Origin: Larkinella sp051857545
GTDB lineage: Bacteria > Bacteroidota > Bacteroidia > Cytophagales > Spirosomataceae
DNA length: 64,000 nucleotides
NCBI RefSeq assembly: GCF_051857545.1
Contig: NZ_JBPZHB010000002.1
Span: 744,001 to 808,000 of the forward strand
Direction: 5' to 3'
Numbering within the stretch: position 1 is the stretch's first letter; each line of letters begins with the position of its first letter. Made by a program: the position numbers and the translations under genes. The notes under the pieces were generated by a model. That model was not told the origin of the DNA. It was given only the letters and a program-made list of their open reading frames with translations, and searched no databases. Below are positions 36,597 through 45,318 of the stretch, piece by piece.

Positions 36597-36889
36597 ACGG
36601 GCGGTCTATTCCGACGTGATTTTAATCACGGATCGAGTGTTGCGATTTTCATGAAGTGACCGGTTTTTTTTATGCCCCGTCAGGGGCCCAACAGCGCGGT
36701 TCATTGATGAAAACCCGATTGGATTTTTCCCGTGGGCCATCGCTGAAACCGGGGCAAAACGATTTGAAAATATATTTTGCACAATCTTGAGTATTAGTTG
36801 AATTTTATCACCTATTAACCACCAGTCGTATCCTTCGACCGCGTACGTGCTCTGACTGCCTATTCTGAATCCGGTAAATCGTAAGGACC
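36597..36889. other. Promoter region before sigma factor 1
   Basis: This 293-bp gap contains a short hairpin CGTGAT/ATCACG at 36615-36630 after the sulfatase and an AT-rich stretch (36760-36820) including TATATTTTG near 36771, one base off the Bacteroidota -7 consensus TAnnTTTG. No open frame is supported. Confidence 0.4.
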
Positions 36890-37525
36890 ATGCTGAAACC
36901 CGATATCCATGACAAACGTCAAAATGCCTGGGAGAAAACCGACGAAACGCTGCTGTGGCAGCAATTCCGGGAAGGGCCGCAGGAGGCTTTTCAGGCGTTG
37001 GTGCAGCATTTTTACCGGGAACTCCACTTTTACGGTGGCCGGTTTACCCGTGACTCCGACTTGCTGAAAGACTGTATGCAGGATCTGTTTCTGGATTTGT
37101 GGACCTACCGGGCCAAAATCGTGCAAACGCAATACATCCGGCCGTATCTCTACAAATCGCTCCGGCGTAAAATCCACCGGGAAATGATGCGCCATGCGTC
37201 GGTCACCGGCGATGACGGTTTTGTGTTCGACGACCTCAGTTCGGAAGAAATTACGGCGGAACAGGCTTTGATCCGGACGGAATTGTCGGACTACCAGACG
37301 GCCCGGCTGAACGCCTTGCTGGAACAACTTTCGGATCGCCAGCGGGAAGCGATTCACCTGAAATTTTACGGCGAGCTGTCGAACGAGGAGATTGCCGATA
37401 TTCTGGCCGTGAACAAGCAGTCGGTTGCGAACCTACTTCACCGGGGTTTGCGCCGACTGCGGGAAAGCTGGCCCTCGCTGCTGTCGTTGATCGGATATTG
37501 GTTGCTGGAGTCTGGACATAAATAA
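36890..37525 (+). CDS. ECF-type RNA polymerase sigma-70 factor (cassette 1)
   Basis: The 211-residue sigma factor has region 2 (about 30-95; EAFQALVQHFYRELHFYG, DCMQDLFLDLW) and region 4 (about 140-195; LSDRQREAIHLKFYGELSNEEIADIL and VNKQSVANLLHRGLRRLR). It belongs to the Bacteroidota FecI-like group. It is followed after 69 bp by a FecR-type anti-sigma gene and then by SusC/SusD, the standard order for trans-envelope signalling. On substrate binding by SusC it should be released and transcribe the operon. Confidence 0.95.
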   Translation: MLKPDIHDKRQNAWEKTDETLLWQQFREGPQEAFQALVQHFYRELHFYGGRFTRDSDLLKDCMQDLFLDLWTYRAKIVQTQYIRPYLYKSLRRKIHREMMRHASVTGDDGFVFDDLSSEEITAEQALIRTELSDYQTARLNALLEQLSDRQREAIHLKFYGELSNEEIADILAVNKQSVANLLHRGLRRLRESWPSLLSLIGYWLLESGHK

Positions 37526-37594
37526 ACCGGACGCCCTGAGTATGACGCGCCAAAGCCTTCCTATTAACGACCGAAGCCCTTCCACAACACCACG

Positions 37595-38713
37595 ATGAAA
37601 GCGTATCAACACTATACCGTCGAAGATTTCCTGCTGGATGCCCGGTTTCTGGCCTGGGTAAAACACGGCCAGCCCGAAGCCCGGCGGTTCTGGGAACAGT
37701 GGCAACGGGACAACCCGCAGCAGCGCGCGACGCTGCTGCTGGCGAAAGACATGGCCGAAGCGCTGAAAAACCGCCCGCATACCCTGGCTCCCGAACAGGA
37801 ACAGCTGGAGGTGGAGCGCATCGTCAAGCTAGCCCGTTATTCCCCGGAACAGTCGCGCTGGCAGACGGTTCAACGGTCATTGAGCACCCGGTTTTGGCAG
37901 ACAGCGGCTGCGGTCGTCCTGCTGGTGGGGATAGGTTGGGGGGTGTTTCAGTGGCAGGACAAGATAACGCCCGAGTCAGAAACCGTAGCCTTTACCGATT
38001 TGGAAAAACCGTCGGATGCGCAGTGGATCAACCAGGTCAATGGCACGTCGCAACCCGTCCGACTGACGCTGCCTGATGGCAGCCGGATGACCTTGATGCC
38101 CAACAGCGAAGCGCGGTACCCCCGCACGTTCGACGCCGGTCAGCGCGAAATCCAACTGAAAGGGGAGGCCACGTTTGCCGTGGTTCACGAAGGAAAACGA
38201 CCGTTTCTGGTCTACAGCGGCCCGCTGGTAACCCGCGTACTGGGAACCCGGTTTCGGGTACAGGCCCGAACGGGTGACAAACAGATGAAAGTGTCGGTGC
38301 TGTCGGGCAAGGTGTCGGTGATGGACCGGCGCGACTGGATGGCGTCCCGGCGACCGGACAAACGAGAAGTGCCGGGTGTTGTATTGACTGCCAATCAACA
38401 GGTTACGTACGATGCCAGCCAGAATCATTACCAGAAAGAACTCGTCACACAACCTGCCTTAATAGCTCCTGCGGAAAACCGGGAAAGTTTTAGTTTTGAG
38501 GATACTCACGCATCCGAAGTGTTTGAGCGACTGAAAAAAGCCTACGGTGTCGAAATTATCTATGATCCTACGGTTCTTCGGAACTGCACCCTGACGGCGT
38601 CGATGGCGGGCGTACCGCTCCACGATCAACTCCGGCTGCTGTGTGCTTCCATCGGTGCCTCCTACGAGGTGGTCGATGCCCGGATCATTGTTTCCAGCCG
38701 GGGCTGTCCGTAA
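37595..38713 (+). CDS. FecR family anti-sigma factor with DUF4974 domain (cassette 1)
   Basis: The 372-residue inner-membrane protein has a cytoplasmic N-terminus (1-105) that would hold the sigma factor, one membrane helix (about 106-123, AAAVVLLVGIGWGVF), a periplasmic FecR domain (about 145-260; LPDGSRMTLMPNSEARYP, GEATFAVVH) and a C-terminal DUF4974 domain (about 290-372). The latter resembles the STN fold and probably contacts the SusC plug side. It ends with a Cys-Pro, as the homologue in cassette 3 ends with Cys-Gln. The N-terminal part differs strongly from the cassette 3 protein, while the C-terminal part is similar. Confidence 0.93.
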   Translation: MKAYQHYTVEDFLLDARFLAWVKHGQPEARRFWEQWQRDNPQQRATLLLAKDMAEALKNRPHTLAPEQEQLEVERIVKLARYSPEQSRWQTVQRSLSTRFWQTAAAVVLLVGIGWGVFQWQDKITPESETVAFTDLEKPSDAQWINQVNGTSQPVRLTLPDGSRMTLMPNSEARYPRTFDAGQREIQLKGEATFAVVHEGKRPFLVYSGPLVTRVLGTRFRVQARTGDKQMKVSVLSGKVSVMDRRDWMASRRPDKREVPGVVLTANQQVTYDASQNHYQKELVTQPALIAPAENRESFSFEDTHASEVFERLKKAYGVEIIYDPTVLRNCTLTASMAGVPLHDQLRLLCASIGASYEVVDARIIVSSRGCP

Positions 38714-38720
38714 ATCTTCC

Positions 38721-38754
38721 AAAAAAAAGCCCGCTATGGTGCGAACATAGCGGG
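38721..38754 (-). terminator. Minus-strand-facing hairpin with T-run between fecR and susC (cassette 1)
   Basis: A 9-bp perfect stem (cccgctatg, 38730-38738, with 38746-38754) is preceded on the plus strand by eight A, so on the minus strand the hairpin is followed by a T-run, the form of an intrinsic terminator. Both flanking genes are on the plus strand, so it would end an antisense transcript starting near the susC 5' end. The plus-strand side lacks a T-run. Confidence 0.55.
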
Positions 38755-38843
38755 TGGAATTGACCGATCCGGCGGCACTTTCGGGCCACCGCGGACCGGT
38801 GTAGCTACTCCTTTGCCCGGAATAACTAAACCACCTCCAATTT

Positions 38844-41800
38844 ATGTACAAGTTTACAAACCACGAAACGATTCGGATGCTTATGCGACTTTCGTTCCTC
38901 CAGGTAGTACTGACGGCGTTGCTGATCAACGGCGCGCTGGCCGCCCGGGCGCAGGAATTGCTCGACCAGCGGGTGAGCGTTCGGCTGGACAATTACACCG
39001 TCCGGCAGGCCTTGCTGACGCTCGAAAAAACGGCGCACGTCAAGTTCGTCTACAGCCGTCAGGTAGTTCAGATCGACCGGAAAATCTCGCTGGCCGCAAC
39101 CGACGAACGGCTGGTGGACGTTCTCGACCGATTGCTGAAACCGCTGCAACTGAGCTATGTCGTCACCGGAAGCCAGATCGCGCTCGTCCGTTCCACGATT
39201 CCAGACGGCATGGGGCGTGTTCAGCCCACGCCCAAATTCGAAGAAACGGCCCAAACCGCCGACCGGTCGGTGAGTGGAAAAGTGACCGACGAAAAAGGGG
39301 AGGGGTTGCCGGGCGTGAGTGTGGTGGTGAAGAATACGACGCGCGGCACCACCACCGACGGAAACGGCGCGTTTCGGCTGAGTGTTCCCGACGAAACCGC
39401 CGTACTGATTTTTTCCTTTGTGGGCTATGTCAATCAGGAAGTTAGCGTCGGGAGCCGGACGGTTTTCGACATCCGGCTTGCTCCCGATCAGAAGGCGCTG
39501 GACGAGGTGGTGGTGGTGGGGTACGGGACTGTCAAAAAGAGTGATTTAACGGGTTCACTGTCACAGGTCAAATCCAAAGACATCAACTCGTACCCGGCCA
39601 CCAACGTGTTGCAGGCCTTGTCGGGCCGGGCGGCTGGGGTGCAGGTGTTGCAGAATACCGGAGCACCGGGTGGCAGCGTCAGTGTTCGAATTCGGGGCAC
39701 CAACTCCATTCAGGGGAGCAACGAGCCGCTGTATGTGGTGGACGGTTTTCCGATGTCGGGCAGCAACCCGACGGTGTTGAACAACGCCGATATTGAAAAC
39801 ATCGAGATTTTGAAAGACGCATCGGCCACGGCGATTTACGGGTCGCGGGGGGCGAATGGCGTGGTGTTGATTACGACCAAACGCGGGAAAGCCGGTAAAA
39901 CCAGCGTCGACGTGGAGACCAGTTATAGCAGCCAGACGCTGCGGAAAAAACTTGATCTGATGAATGCGAAGGAATACGCAACGTTTTACAACGAACAGGC
40001 AACCAACGACGGACTGAAACCGTATTTCACGCAGGCCCAGATCGACGCGTTCGGGAACGGGTCTGACTGGCAGGATCTGGTGTTTCAGAAAGCGCCCATG
40101 AAAACGGTTGCGCTGAACATCAGTGGCGGCAACGAAAAAACGCAGTTTTCGCTGTCGGGCAGCACGTTTAATCAGGACGGCATCATCCGGGGCAGCGACT
40201 ACAACCGGTATTCGCTGCGGGCCAACATCAACCACGCCATCAGCCAAAAGCTCAGCGTCAATGTGGCCAGCACCCTCACCCGGATCAAATCCAGTGCCCA
40301 GAACAGCCAGGGGAGCAACCGGGGCGGTTCGCTGATTGCGGGGGCGGTTTCGGCCCCGCCGGTTCTGGGTCCCTACAAGGCCGATGGAACCTACGAAATG
40401 TTTGGAACCACCTACGCGTTCATCAATACGCAACTGCGTAACCCAATCAACACCCTCAACGAACAAAGTAACGCCACCCGGGGCAACCGGGTCATGACGA
40501 ATGCCGCCTTTGTGTACAACCCCATACCGGAACTGACGATCAAAATTTCGGGCGGTATTGAAAATTCCGACGATCGAACGGATTCCTATACCACCAACAA
40601 CTTTTTTGGCTCACAGGGCGGGGCCAGTGTCAGCACCAGCCAGTTTACCAGTTTGTTGAACGAGAACACGATCAGTTACGCCAAAACCATCCGGGAAAAG
40701 CACAGCGTTTCGGCGGTGGCCGGATTTACCTACCAGGATTTTGTCAGCACGTCGTTGAGCGGCAGTGGTCAGGGCTACATCAGCAACACCAGCCAAACCT
40801 ACGATCTGGCTGCGGCCAGTACGCCGGGCATCCCCAACTCAGGCTACTCCAAATCGTCACTTTTGTCCTATCTGGGACGCATCAATTACGCCTTTGACAG
40901 CAAATACCTGGCGACGTTCAGCTTTCGGGCGGACGGTTCTTCCAAATACAGCGAAGGCGATAAATGGGGGTATTTCCCGTCCGGGGCGCTAGCCTGGCGG
41001 ATTTCCAATGAAGATTTTCTGAAAAACAGCCGACTGGTTTCCGACCTGAAACTGCGGGTAAGCTGGGGACTGACGGGTAGCCAGGCGATTGGCGCCTACG
41101 CGACCCTGAATCAGCTTGTTTCGGCGAAAACCATCTTTGGGGATGCCCTCTATACGGCCTATGCGCCCGGCACCAACCTGCCCGGAAACCTGAAATGGGA
41201 AACCACCGAGCAAAAGGACATCGGGATCGATTTCGGCGTTTTGGGAAACCGGATTCTGGTGACGGCCGATTATTACATCAAAAACACCCGCGATTTGCTC
41301 AATACGGTCCAACTGCCGTCCTCGCTGGGCTTCGTAACCACTATTCAGAACATCGGGGAAGTGCAGAACAAAGGACTTGAACTGGGAATCAACGCCAATG
41401 TGCTGACCGGTGCTTTCAAATGGAACGTCAACACCAACGTGGCTTTCAACCGCAACAAGGTCATCAAACTACACGGTGGACAGGATATTCTGGGCGGTTT
41501 TGTCGATCTGTCGGCGATTACCGACACGCGGAACATCCTGCGGGAAGGGCAGCCGATGGGTCGTTTCTGGGGCTACCTCGAAGACGGTTACGACGAAAAA
41601 GGAAAGATCAAATACCGGGATCTGGACGGCGATAAAGCCATCACGGTACGGGATAAAACCTACATTGGAGACCCGAATCCGAACTTTATCTACGGTTTGA
41701 ATTCCAACATGTCGTACCGGAATTTCGACCTGACGATCTTTTTGCAGGGCACCCAGGGTAACGACATCTTCAACAGCAGCGCCATCAACAACACGGTCGA

Positions 41801-42179
41801 TTATGGCTACGGCCTGAACATGCCCCGCGAGGTGCTGCGGGATCACTGGACGCCCACCAACACGACGGCCAAATACCCGGTCATCAGCAGCACCACGCGG
41901 ACCAATGTCTCCGACCGGTTTGTGGAAGACGGTTCATACCTGCGGTTGAAAAACATTGTGCTGGCCTATAACCTGCCGGTTCAGAAGTGGGGTGTCAACT
42001 GGATTCGCTCGGCGCAGTTCTACGCCAGCGGCCAGAACCTGCTGACTTTCACCAACTATTCCTGGTGGGACCCGGAAGTGAACTCCAACGGGGGTGCCAA
42101 CTCCACCGCCCAGGGTTTTGACCAGTACAGTTACCCAACCGCCAAATCGATCACCGTGGGCCTGCGGGCGGGATTTTAA
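38844..42179 (+). CDS. SusC/RagA family TonB-linked outer membrane transporter with STN domain (cassette 1)
   Basis: The 1111-residue transporter has a signal peptide (about 1-37), an STN signalling domain (about 45-115), a carboxypeptidase-regulatory-like domain (about 139-210; VTDEKGEGLPGVSV) and a plug starting near 221 (VVVGYGTVKKSDLTGS; SGRAAGVQVLQNTGAPGG; YGSRGANGVVLITTK). The barrel then runs to a terminal aromatic-containing strand (VGLRAGF). It imports oligosaccharides or other large nutrients with TonB energy and signals to the FecR protein. The sequence is strikingly similar over the plug to the cassette 3 SusC, indicating duplication. SusD follows after 100 bp that hold an octamer hairpin. 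Confidence 0.97.
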   Translation: MYKFTNHETIRMLMRLSFLQVVLTALLINGALAARAQELLDQRVSVRLDNYTVRQALLTLEKTAHVKFVYSRQVVQIDRKISLAATDERLVDVLDRLLKPLQLSYVVTGSQIALVRSTIPDGMGRVQPTPKFEETAQTADRSVSGKVTDEKGEGLPGVSVVVKNTTRGTTTDGNGAFRLSVPDETAVLIFSFVGYVNQEVSVGSRTVFDIRLAPDQKALDEVVVVGYGTVKKSDLTGSLSQVKSKDINSYPATNVLQALSGRAAGVQVLQNTGAPGGSVSVRIRGTNSIQGSNEPLYVVDGFPMSGSNPTVLNNADIENIEILKDASATAIYGSRGANGVVLITTKRGKAGKTSVDVETSYSSQTLRKKLDLMNAKEYATFYNEQATNDGLKPYFTQAQIDAFGNGSDWQDLVFQKAPMKTVALNISGGNEKTQFSLSGSTFNQDGIIRGSDYNRYSLRANINHAISQKLSVNVASTLTRIKSSAQNSQGSNRGGSLIAGAVSAPPVLGPYKADGTYEMFGTTYAFINTQLRNPINTLNEQSNATRGNRVMTNAAFVYNPIPELTIKISGGIENSDDRTDSYTTNNFFGSQGGASVSTSQFTSLLNENTISYAKTIREKHSVSAVAGFTYQDFVSTSLSGSGQGYISNTSQTYDLAAASTPGIPNSGYSKSSLLSYLGRINYAFDSKYLATFSFRADGSSKYSEGDKWGYFPSGALAWRISNEDFLKNSRLVSDLKLRVSWGLTGSQAIGAYATLNQLVSAKTIFGDALYTAYAPGTNLPGNLKWETTEQKDIGIDFGVLGNRILVTADYYIKNTRDLLNTVQLPSSLGFVTTIQNIGEVQNKGLELGINANVLTGAFKWNVNTNVAFNRNKVIKLHGGQDILGGFVDLSAITDTRNILREGQPMGRFWGYLEDGYDEKGKIKYRDLDGDKAITVRDKTYIGDPNPNFIYGLNSNMSYRNFDLTIFLQGTQGNDIFNSSAINNTVDYGYGLNMPREVLRDHWTPTNTTAKYPVISSTTRTNVSDRFVEDGSYLRLKNIVLAYNLPVQKWGVNWIRSAQFYASGQNLLTFTNYSWWDPEVNSNGGANSTAQGFDQYSYPTAKSITVGLRAGF

Positions 42180-42269
42180 TTTTGAATGAGTAAATGATAG
42201 AATGAGTGAATAAATAAATCCACAAACTTCTTTTCCCATTCTATCATTCACTCATTCTATCATTCAAAA
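42180..42269. repeat. Octamer-built inverted repeat between susC and susD (element H8)
   Basis: The left arm reads as 8-bp units TTTTGAAT, GAGTAAAT, GATAGAAT, GAGTGAAT from 42180. The right arm (42238-42269) is complementary, but lacks the unit GAGTAAAT. The loop is about 25 nt. It fills the gap between the SusC stop and the SusD start and could adjust the SusD:SusC expression ratio. Confidence 0.9.
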
Positions 42270-42279
42270 TTAGAAAAAC

Positions 42280-43722
42280 ATGAAAAAGATATTCCTTCTC
42301 CCCATGCTCTTCCTGATGTCCTGTGAGGATGTTTTGAAGGAGGAGCCGAAAACGCTGGCGGTTGAAACCTTCTACAACACGAAAGTAGAGGTAGAAGCGG
42401 CCACCAACGCCATTTACACCCCTTTGCGCAGCAGTTCGACCAACGGTATGGGCGTCTACATCGCCGTACTGGAAGGCCATATCGATTACGCGTATGGCCG
42501 GGGCAGTTACGCCGTTCTGAATAATTTCCAGGGGCTCGATAACGTGAACATCAGCCGGGTTTCCGGTGCCTGGGAAGCTTATTACCTCAGTATTCGGAAT
42601 GCCAATCTGGTGATTAAAAATGCACCCAACGGCAATGCGATCAGCAAAGCCGATGTCACCGGTTTTGTGGCCGAAGCCAAATTCCTGCGGGCGTTCAGCT
42701 ATTTCCACCTTGTGCGCAATTGGGGCGGTGTTCCGATCCGGACGGAAGCCAACATGACCGAAATCGATGCCAAACGGAATACCGTCGATGAGGTTTATGC
42801 CCTGATTCTGGCCGATCTGAAAGAAGCCGAAACCAACCTGCCCGACCAGGTGACGCAACCAGGCCGACCGACCCGGTGGGCCGCGAAAACCATGCTGGCG
42901 GATGTCTATTTGCAATTGGCAAAATTTGCCGAAGCCCGTGACAAGGCCGATGAGGTGATCAAGTCGGGGAAATTTTCGCTGATTCCGGTGACCACGTCCG
43001 ACGACTTTCAGAAGGTATTTGGCCCGGATCTAATTTCCACGCCCGAAGAAATTTTCTACCTGAAATTCTCCCGCCAGCCCGCACAGGGCAACCTCTTTCC
43101 AACCTTGACCAATCACCCCGGGACCAAATTTCTGGGCGGTGGCGGTGGCGTTTTTGGTCTGCACGGCGATAACACCAACCCGGTGTACAGAAACTGGGAC
43201 AACGCGGATTTGCGCAAGGGAATCTGGTATTCCTGGAACATCGGCATCGGTGCTACCTCCTTGCTGAGCAAAAAATTCATCGATCCGAATTCGCTCGAAT
43301 TTGCCGGTGCCGGGAATGATGTGCCCTGGTATCGGTATGCCGACCTACTCCTGATTTATGCCGAAGCTGCGGGCCGGGCCGGGAGTGCGCCAACGGCGGC
43401 CGCAATGGAAGCTCTCAATCAGGTCCACCGCCGGGCGTATGGCAAAAACCCAACCGCAGCTTCTCCGGTCGATTTCAAACTGGAAGACTATCCCACGACG
43501 GCGGCTTTCGTGAATCTGGTCGTCAAAGAGCGCGGCTACGAATTTCAGTACGAAGGCAAGCGGTGGCTGGAGTTGAAACGGACCGGAAAAGCGCAGGAGA
43601 TTATTCTGGCGGCTAAAGGAAAAACCATCGCCGACAAACATTTCCTGTGGCCGATCCCGGTTTCCGAACTGAACTACAACAAGGCAATCGATCCGGTGAA
43701 AGACCAGAATCCAGGGTATTGA
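42280..43722 (+). CDS. RagB/SusD family nutrient-uptake lipoprotein (cassette 1)
   Basis: The 480-residue lipoprotein has a lipobox Cys15 (FLMSC) and SusD landmarks: an N-terminal helical segment with FYNTKVEVEAATNAIY, the block AEAKFLRAFSYFHLVRNWGGVPI near 127-150, the TPR-like helices (ADLKEAETNLP, RWAAKTMLADVYLQLAKFAEA) and the C-terminal block VVKERGYEFQYEGKRWLELKR. SusD forms the lid over SusC and binds glycan at the cell surface. It is about 60% similar by eye to the partial SusD of cassette 3. Confidence 0.96.
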   Translation: MKKIFLLPMLFLMSCEDVLKEEPKTLAVETFYNTKVEVEAATNAIYTPLRSSSTNGMGVYIAVLEGHIDYAYGRGSYAVLNNFQGLDNVNISRVSGAWEAYYLSIRNANLVIKNAPNGNAISKADVTGFVAEAKFLRAFSYFHLVRNWGGVPIRTEANMTEIDAKRNTVDEVYALILADLKEAETNLPDQVTQPGRPTRWAAKTMLADVYLQLAKFAEARDKADEVIKSGKFSLIPVTTSDDFQKVFGPDLISTPEEIFYLKFSRQPAQGNLFPTLTNHPGTKFLGGGGGVFGLHGDNTNPVYRNWDNADLRKGIWYSWNIGIGATSLLSKKFIDPNSLEFAGAGNDVPWYRYADLLLIYAEAAGRAGSAPTAAAMEALNQVHRRAYGKNPTAASPVDFKLEDYPTTAAFVNLVVKERGYEFQYEGKRWLELKRTGKAQEIILAAKGKTIADKHFLWPIPVSELNYNKAIDPVKDQNPGY

Positions 43723-43747
43723 TTTTTAACGACTTAATAGCAAAAGT

Positions 43748-43824
43748 AATTTGCCCCCAACCCCCTAAAGGGGGCTAAACACTTCCGGATTTAGAAGCCC
43801 CCTTTAGGGGGTTGGGGGCAAATT
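43748..43824. repeat. GC-rich perfect inverted repeat (element H11)
   Basis: The arms 43748-43776 and 43796-43824 are perfect 29-bp complements of the type CCCCCAACCCCCTAAAGGG, with a 19-nt loop. It lies 26 bp beyond the SusD stop and 28 bp before the FAD oxidoreductase start, so it may attenuate the downstream genes or separate transcripts. Confidence 0.9.
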
Positions 43825-43851
43825 AAATAAATTCTTAACAGCGAAATCCTT

Positions 43852-45318
43852 ATGGAATCCAACGATAATAAACCCGAACTCTCCTCTCTATTTAACCTGA
43901 ACCGCCGGAAATTCCTGCGGTCTGCGGCTCTGGGCACCACGGCTCTTTCTGGTCTTGGCTTAACAAATGGGGAAGCTGCTGAAGCAAAAGACGCAACCAA
44001 ATTTTCGGAACCTTCCCGCGATCTGCCCATCAAAGGTGACGTCGATGTGATCGTTTGCGGGGGAGGGCCAGCAGGGATTGCAGCCGCCATCACAGCCGCC
44101 CGCGCCGGTGCCCGAACGCAGTTGCTCGAAATCCACGGCTGTCTGGGGGGCGTCTGGACGGCGGGTTTATTGACTTATATCTTCGATTTCAACAAACCGG
44201 GTCTGACGAAAGAGATCATCCAAAAACTCGACGAACGCGACGCCCGGCGCAACAAGGTTCCGGATCAGTTTGTCTATGCGCCGGATGATATGAAGGTGCT
44301 GCTCGAAGAAATGTGCGCCGAAGCGGGCGTAAAATTCCTGCTGCACACCCGGGTGGCGGCCGCTTACAAAGACAAAAACCAGGTGACGACCGTCATCACC
44401 GAATCGAAATCGGGGCGGCAGGCCTGGAAGGCGAAAGTGTTTATCGATGCCACCGGCGACGGTGATCTGGGCGCTCAGGCCGGCAACAGCTGGGAAATCG
44501 GCAAGGGCGGTGATACCTGTCCGTGCCAGCCGTTGACCCTCAATACGTTGGCGGTTGTGAAAGATGCCGCTGCGCTGAAACCGTACATTTCGTTTTACCA
44601 GGACGACAACGGCAAAGCCAACATGGACTGGCACGTGAAAGCGACGAAGGAATTTATGAAAGAGATCAACCGCGCCGGTATTACGCCTTCCTACGGGATG
44701 CCTACGCTGTTCCTCATTCGCGATAATCTGGTGATGGTGATGGTTAATCACGAATACAACATCAAGGCGTTCGATGCCGATGAAATTACCGAAGCCACCG
44801 TGCGGGCGCGGGCGGAGGTGTACAGCATTGTCCACGGTCTGAACAAACTCGGTGGGCCGTGGGAAGGGATTCAGATTGTGGCAACCCCCGAGCAGATCGG
44901 CATTCGGGATGGTCGCCGGATTCACGGTCGGTATACGGTTACCAAAGAGGATCTTGCGATGGGTGCCCGGCACCAGGATGCTGTCGTTCGGCCCACGTTC
45001 GGCGTCGATATTCACGCTTCCGACCGCAAAACCAACGAAACGGAAACCATTTCGCGGGGCGGTATTAAAATGATCCCGTATGACATTCCGTTGCGGGCGC
45101 TGATTGCCAAAGATGTCGACGGGTTGATGATGGCCGGTCGATGCATCAGCGGTGATTTTACAGCCCACGCCAGCTACCGCGTCACCGGCAATGCCGTGGC
45201 AATGGGCGAAGCCGCCGGGGTGGTGGCCGCCCTGGCTGCCAAAAGCAAGCGATTGCCCCATGAGGTGCAATGGAGTGAGGCCGTGGCGGTTTTGACCAAA
45301 CTCGGGATGCGCGGCTGA
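43852..45318 (+). CDS. Tat-exported FAD-dependent oxidoreductase (FAD_oxidored family)
   Basis: The 488-residue product carries a twin-arginine signal (NRRKFLR at residues 19-25) with a hydrophobic stretch to about 45. The FAD-binding motif CGGGPAGIAAAITAARAG lies near 66-84, followed by LLEIHGCLGGVWTAGLL, typical of FAD-dependent oxidoreductases found in polysaccharide utilization loci. GDGDLGAQAG and MMAGRCISGDFTAHASYRVTG are further FAD/substrate blocks. It probably oxidises or reduces a sugar or sugar acid in the periplasm. It overlaps the downstream esterase gene by 1 bp (stop and start share an A), so they are translationally coupled. Confidence 0.92.
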   Translation: MESNDNKPELSSLFNLNRRKFLRSAALGTTALSGLGLTNGEAAEAKDATKFSEPSRDLPIKGDVDVIVCGGGPAGIAAAITAARAGARTQLLEIHGCLGGVWTAGLLTYIFDFNKPGLTKEIIQKLDERDARRNKVPDQFVYAPDDMKVLLEEMCAEAGVKFLLHTRVAAAYKDKNQVTTVITESKSGRQAWKAKVFIDATGDGDLGAQAGNSWEIGKGGDTCPCQPLTLNTLAVVKDAAALKPYISFYQDDNGKANMDWHVKATKEFMKEINRAGITPSYGMPTLFLIRDNLVMVMVNHEYNIKAFDADEITEATVRARAEVYSIVHGLNKLGGPWEGIQIVATPEQIGIRDGRRIHGRYTVTKEDLAMGARHQDAVVRPTFGVDIHASDRKTNETETISRGGIKMIPYDIPLRALIAKDVDGLMMAGRCISGDFTAHASYRVTGNAVAMGEAAGVVAALAAKSKRLPHEVQWSEAVAVLTKLGMRG

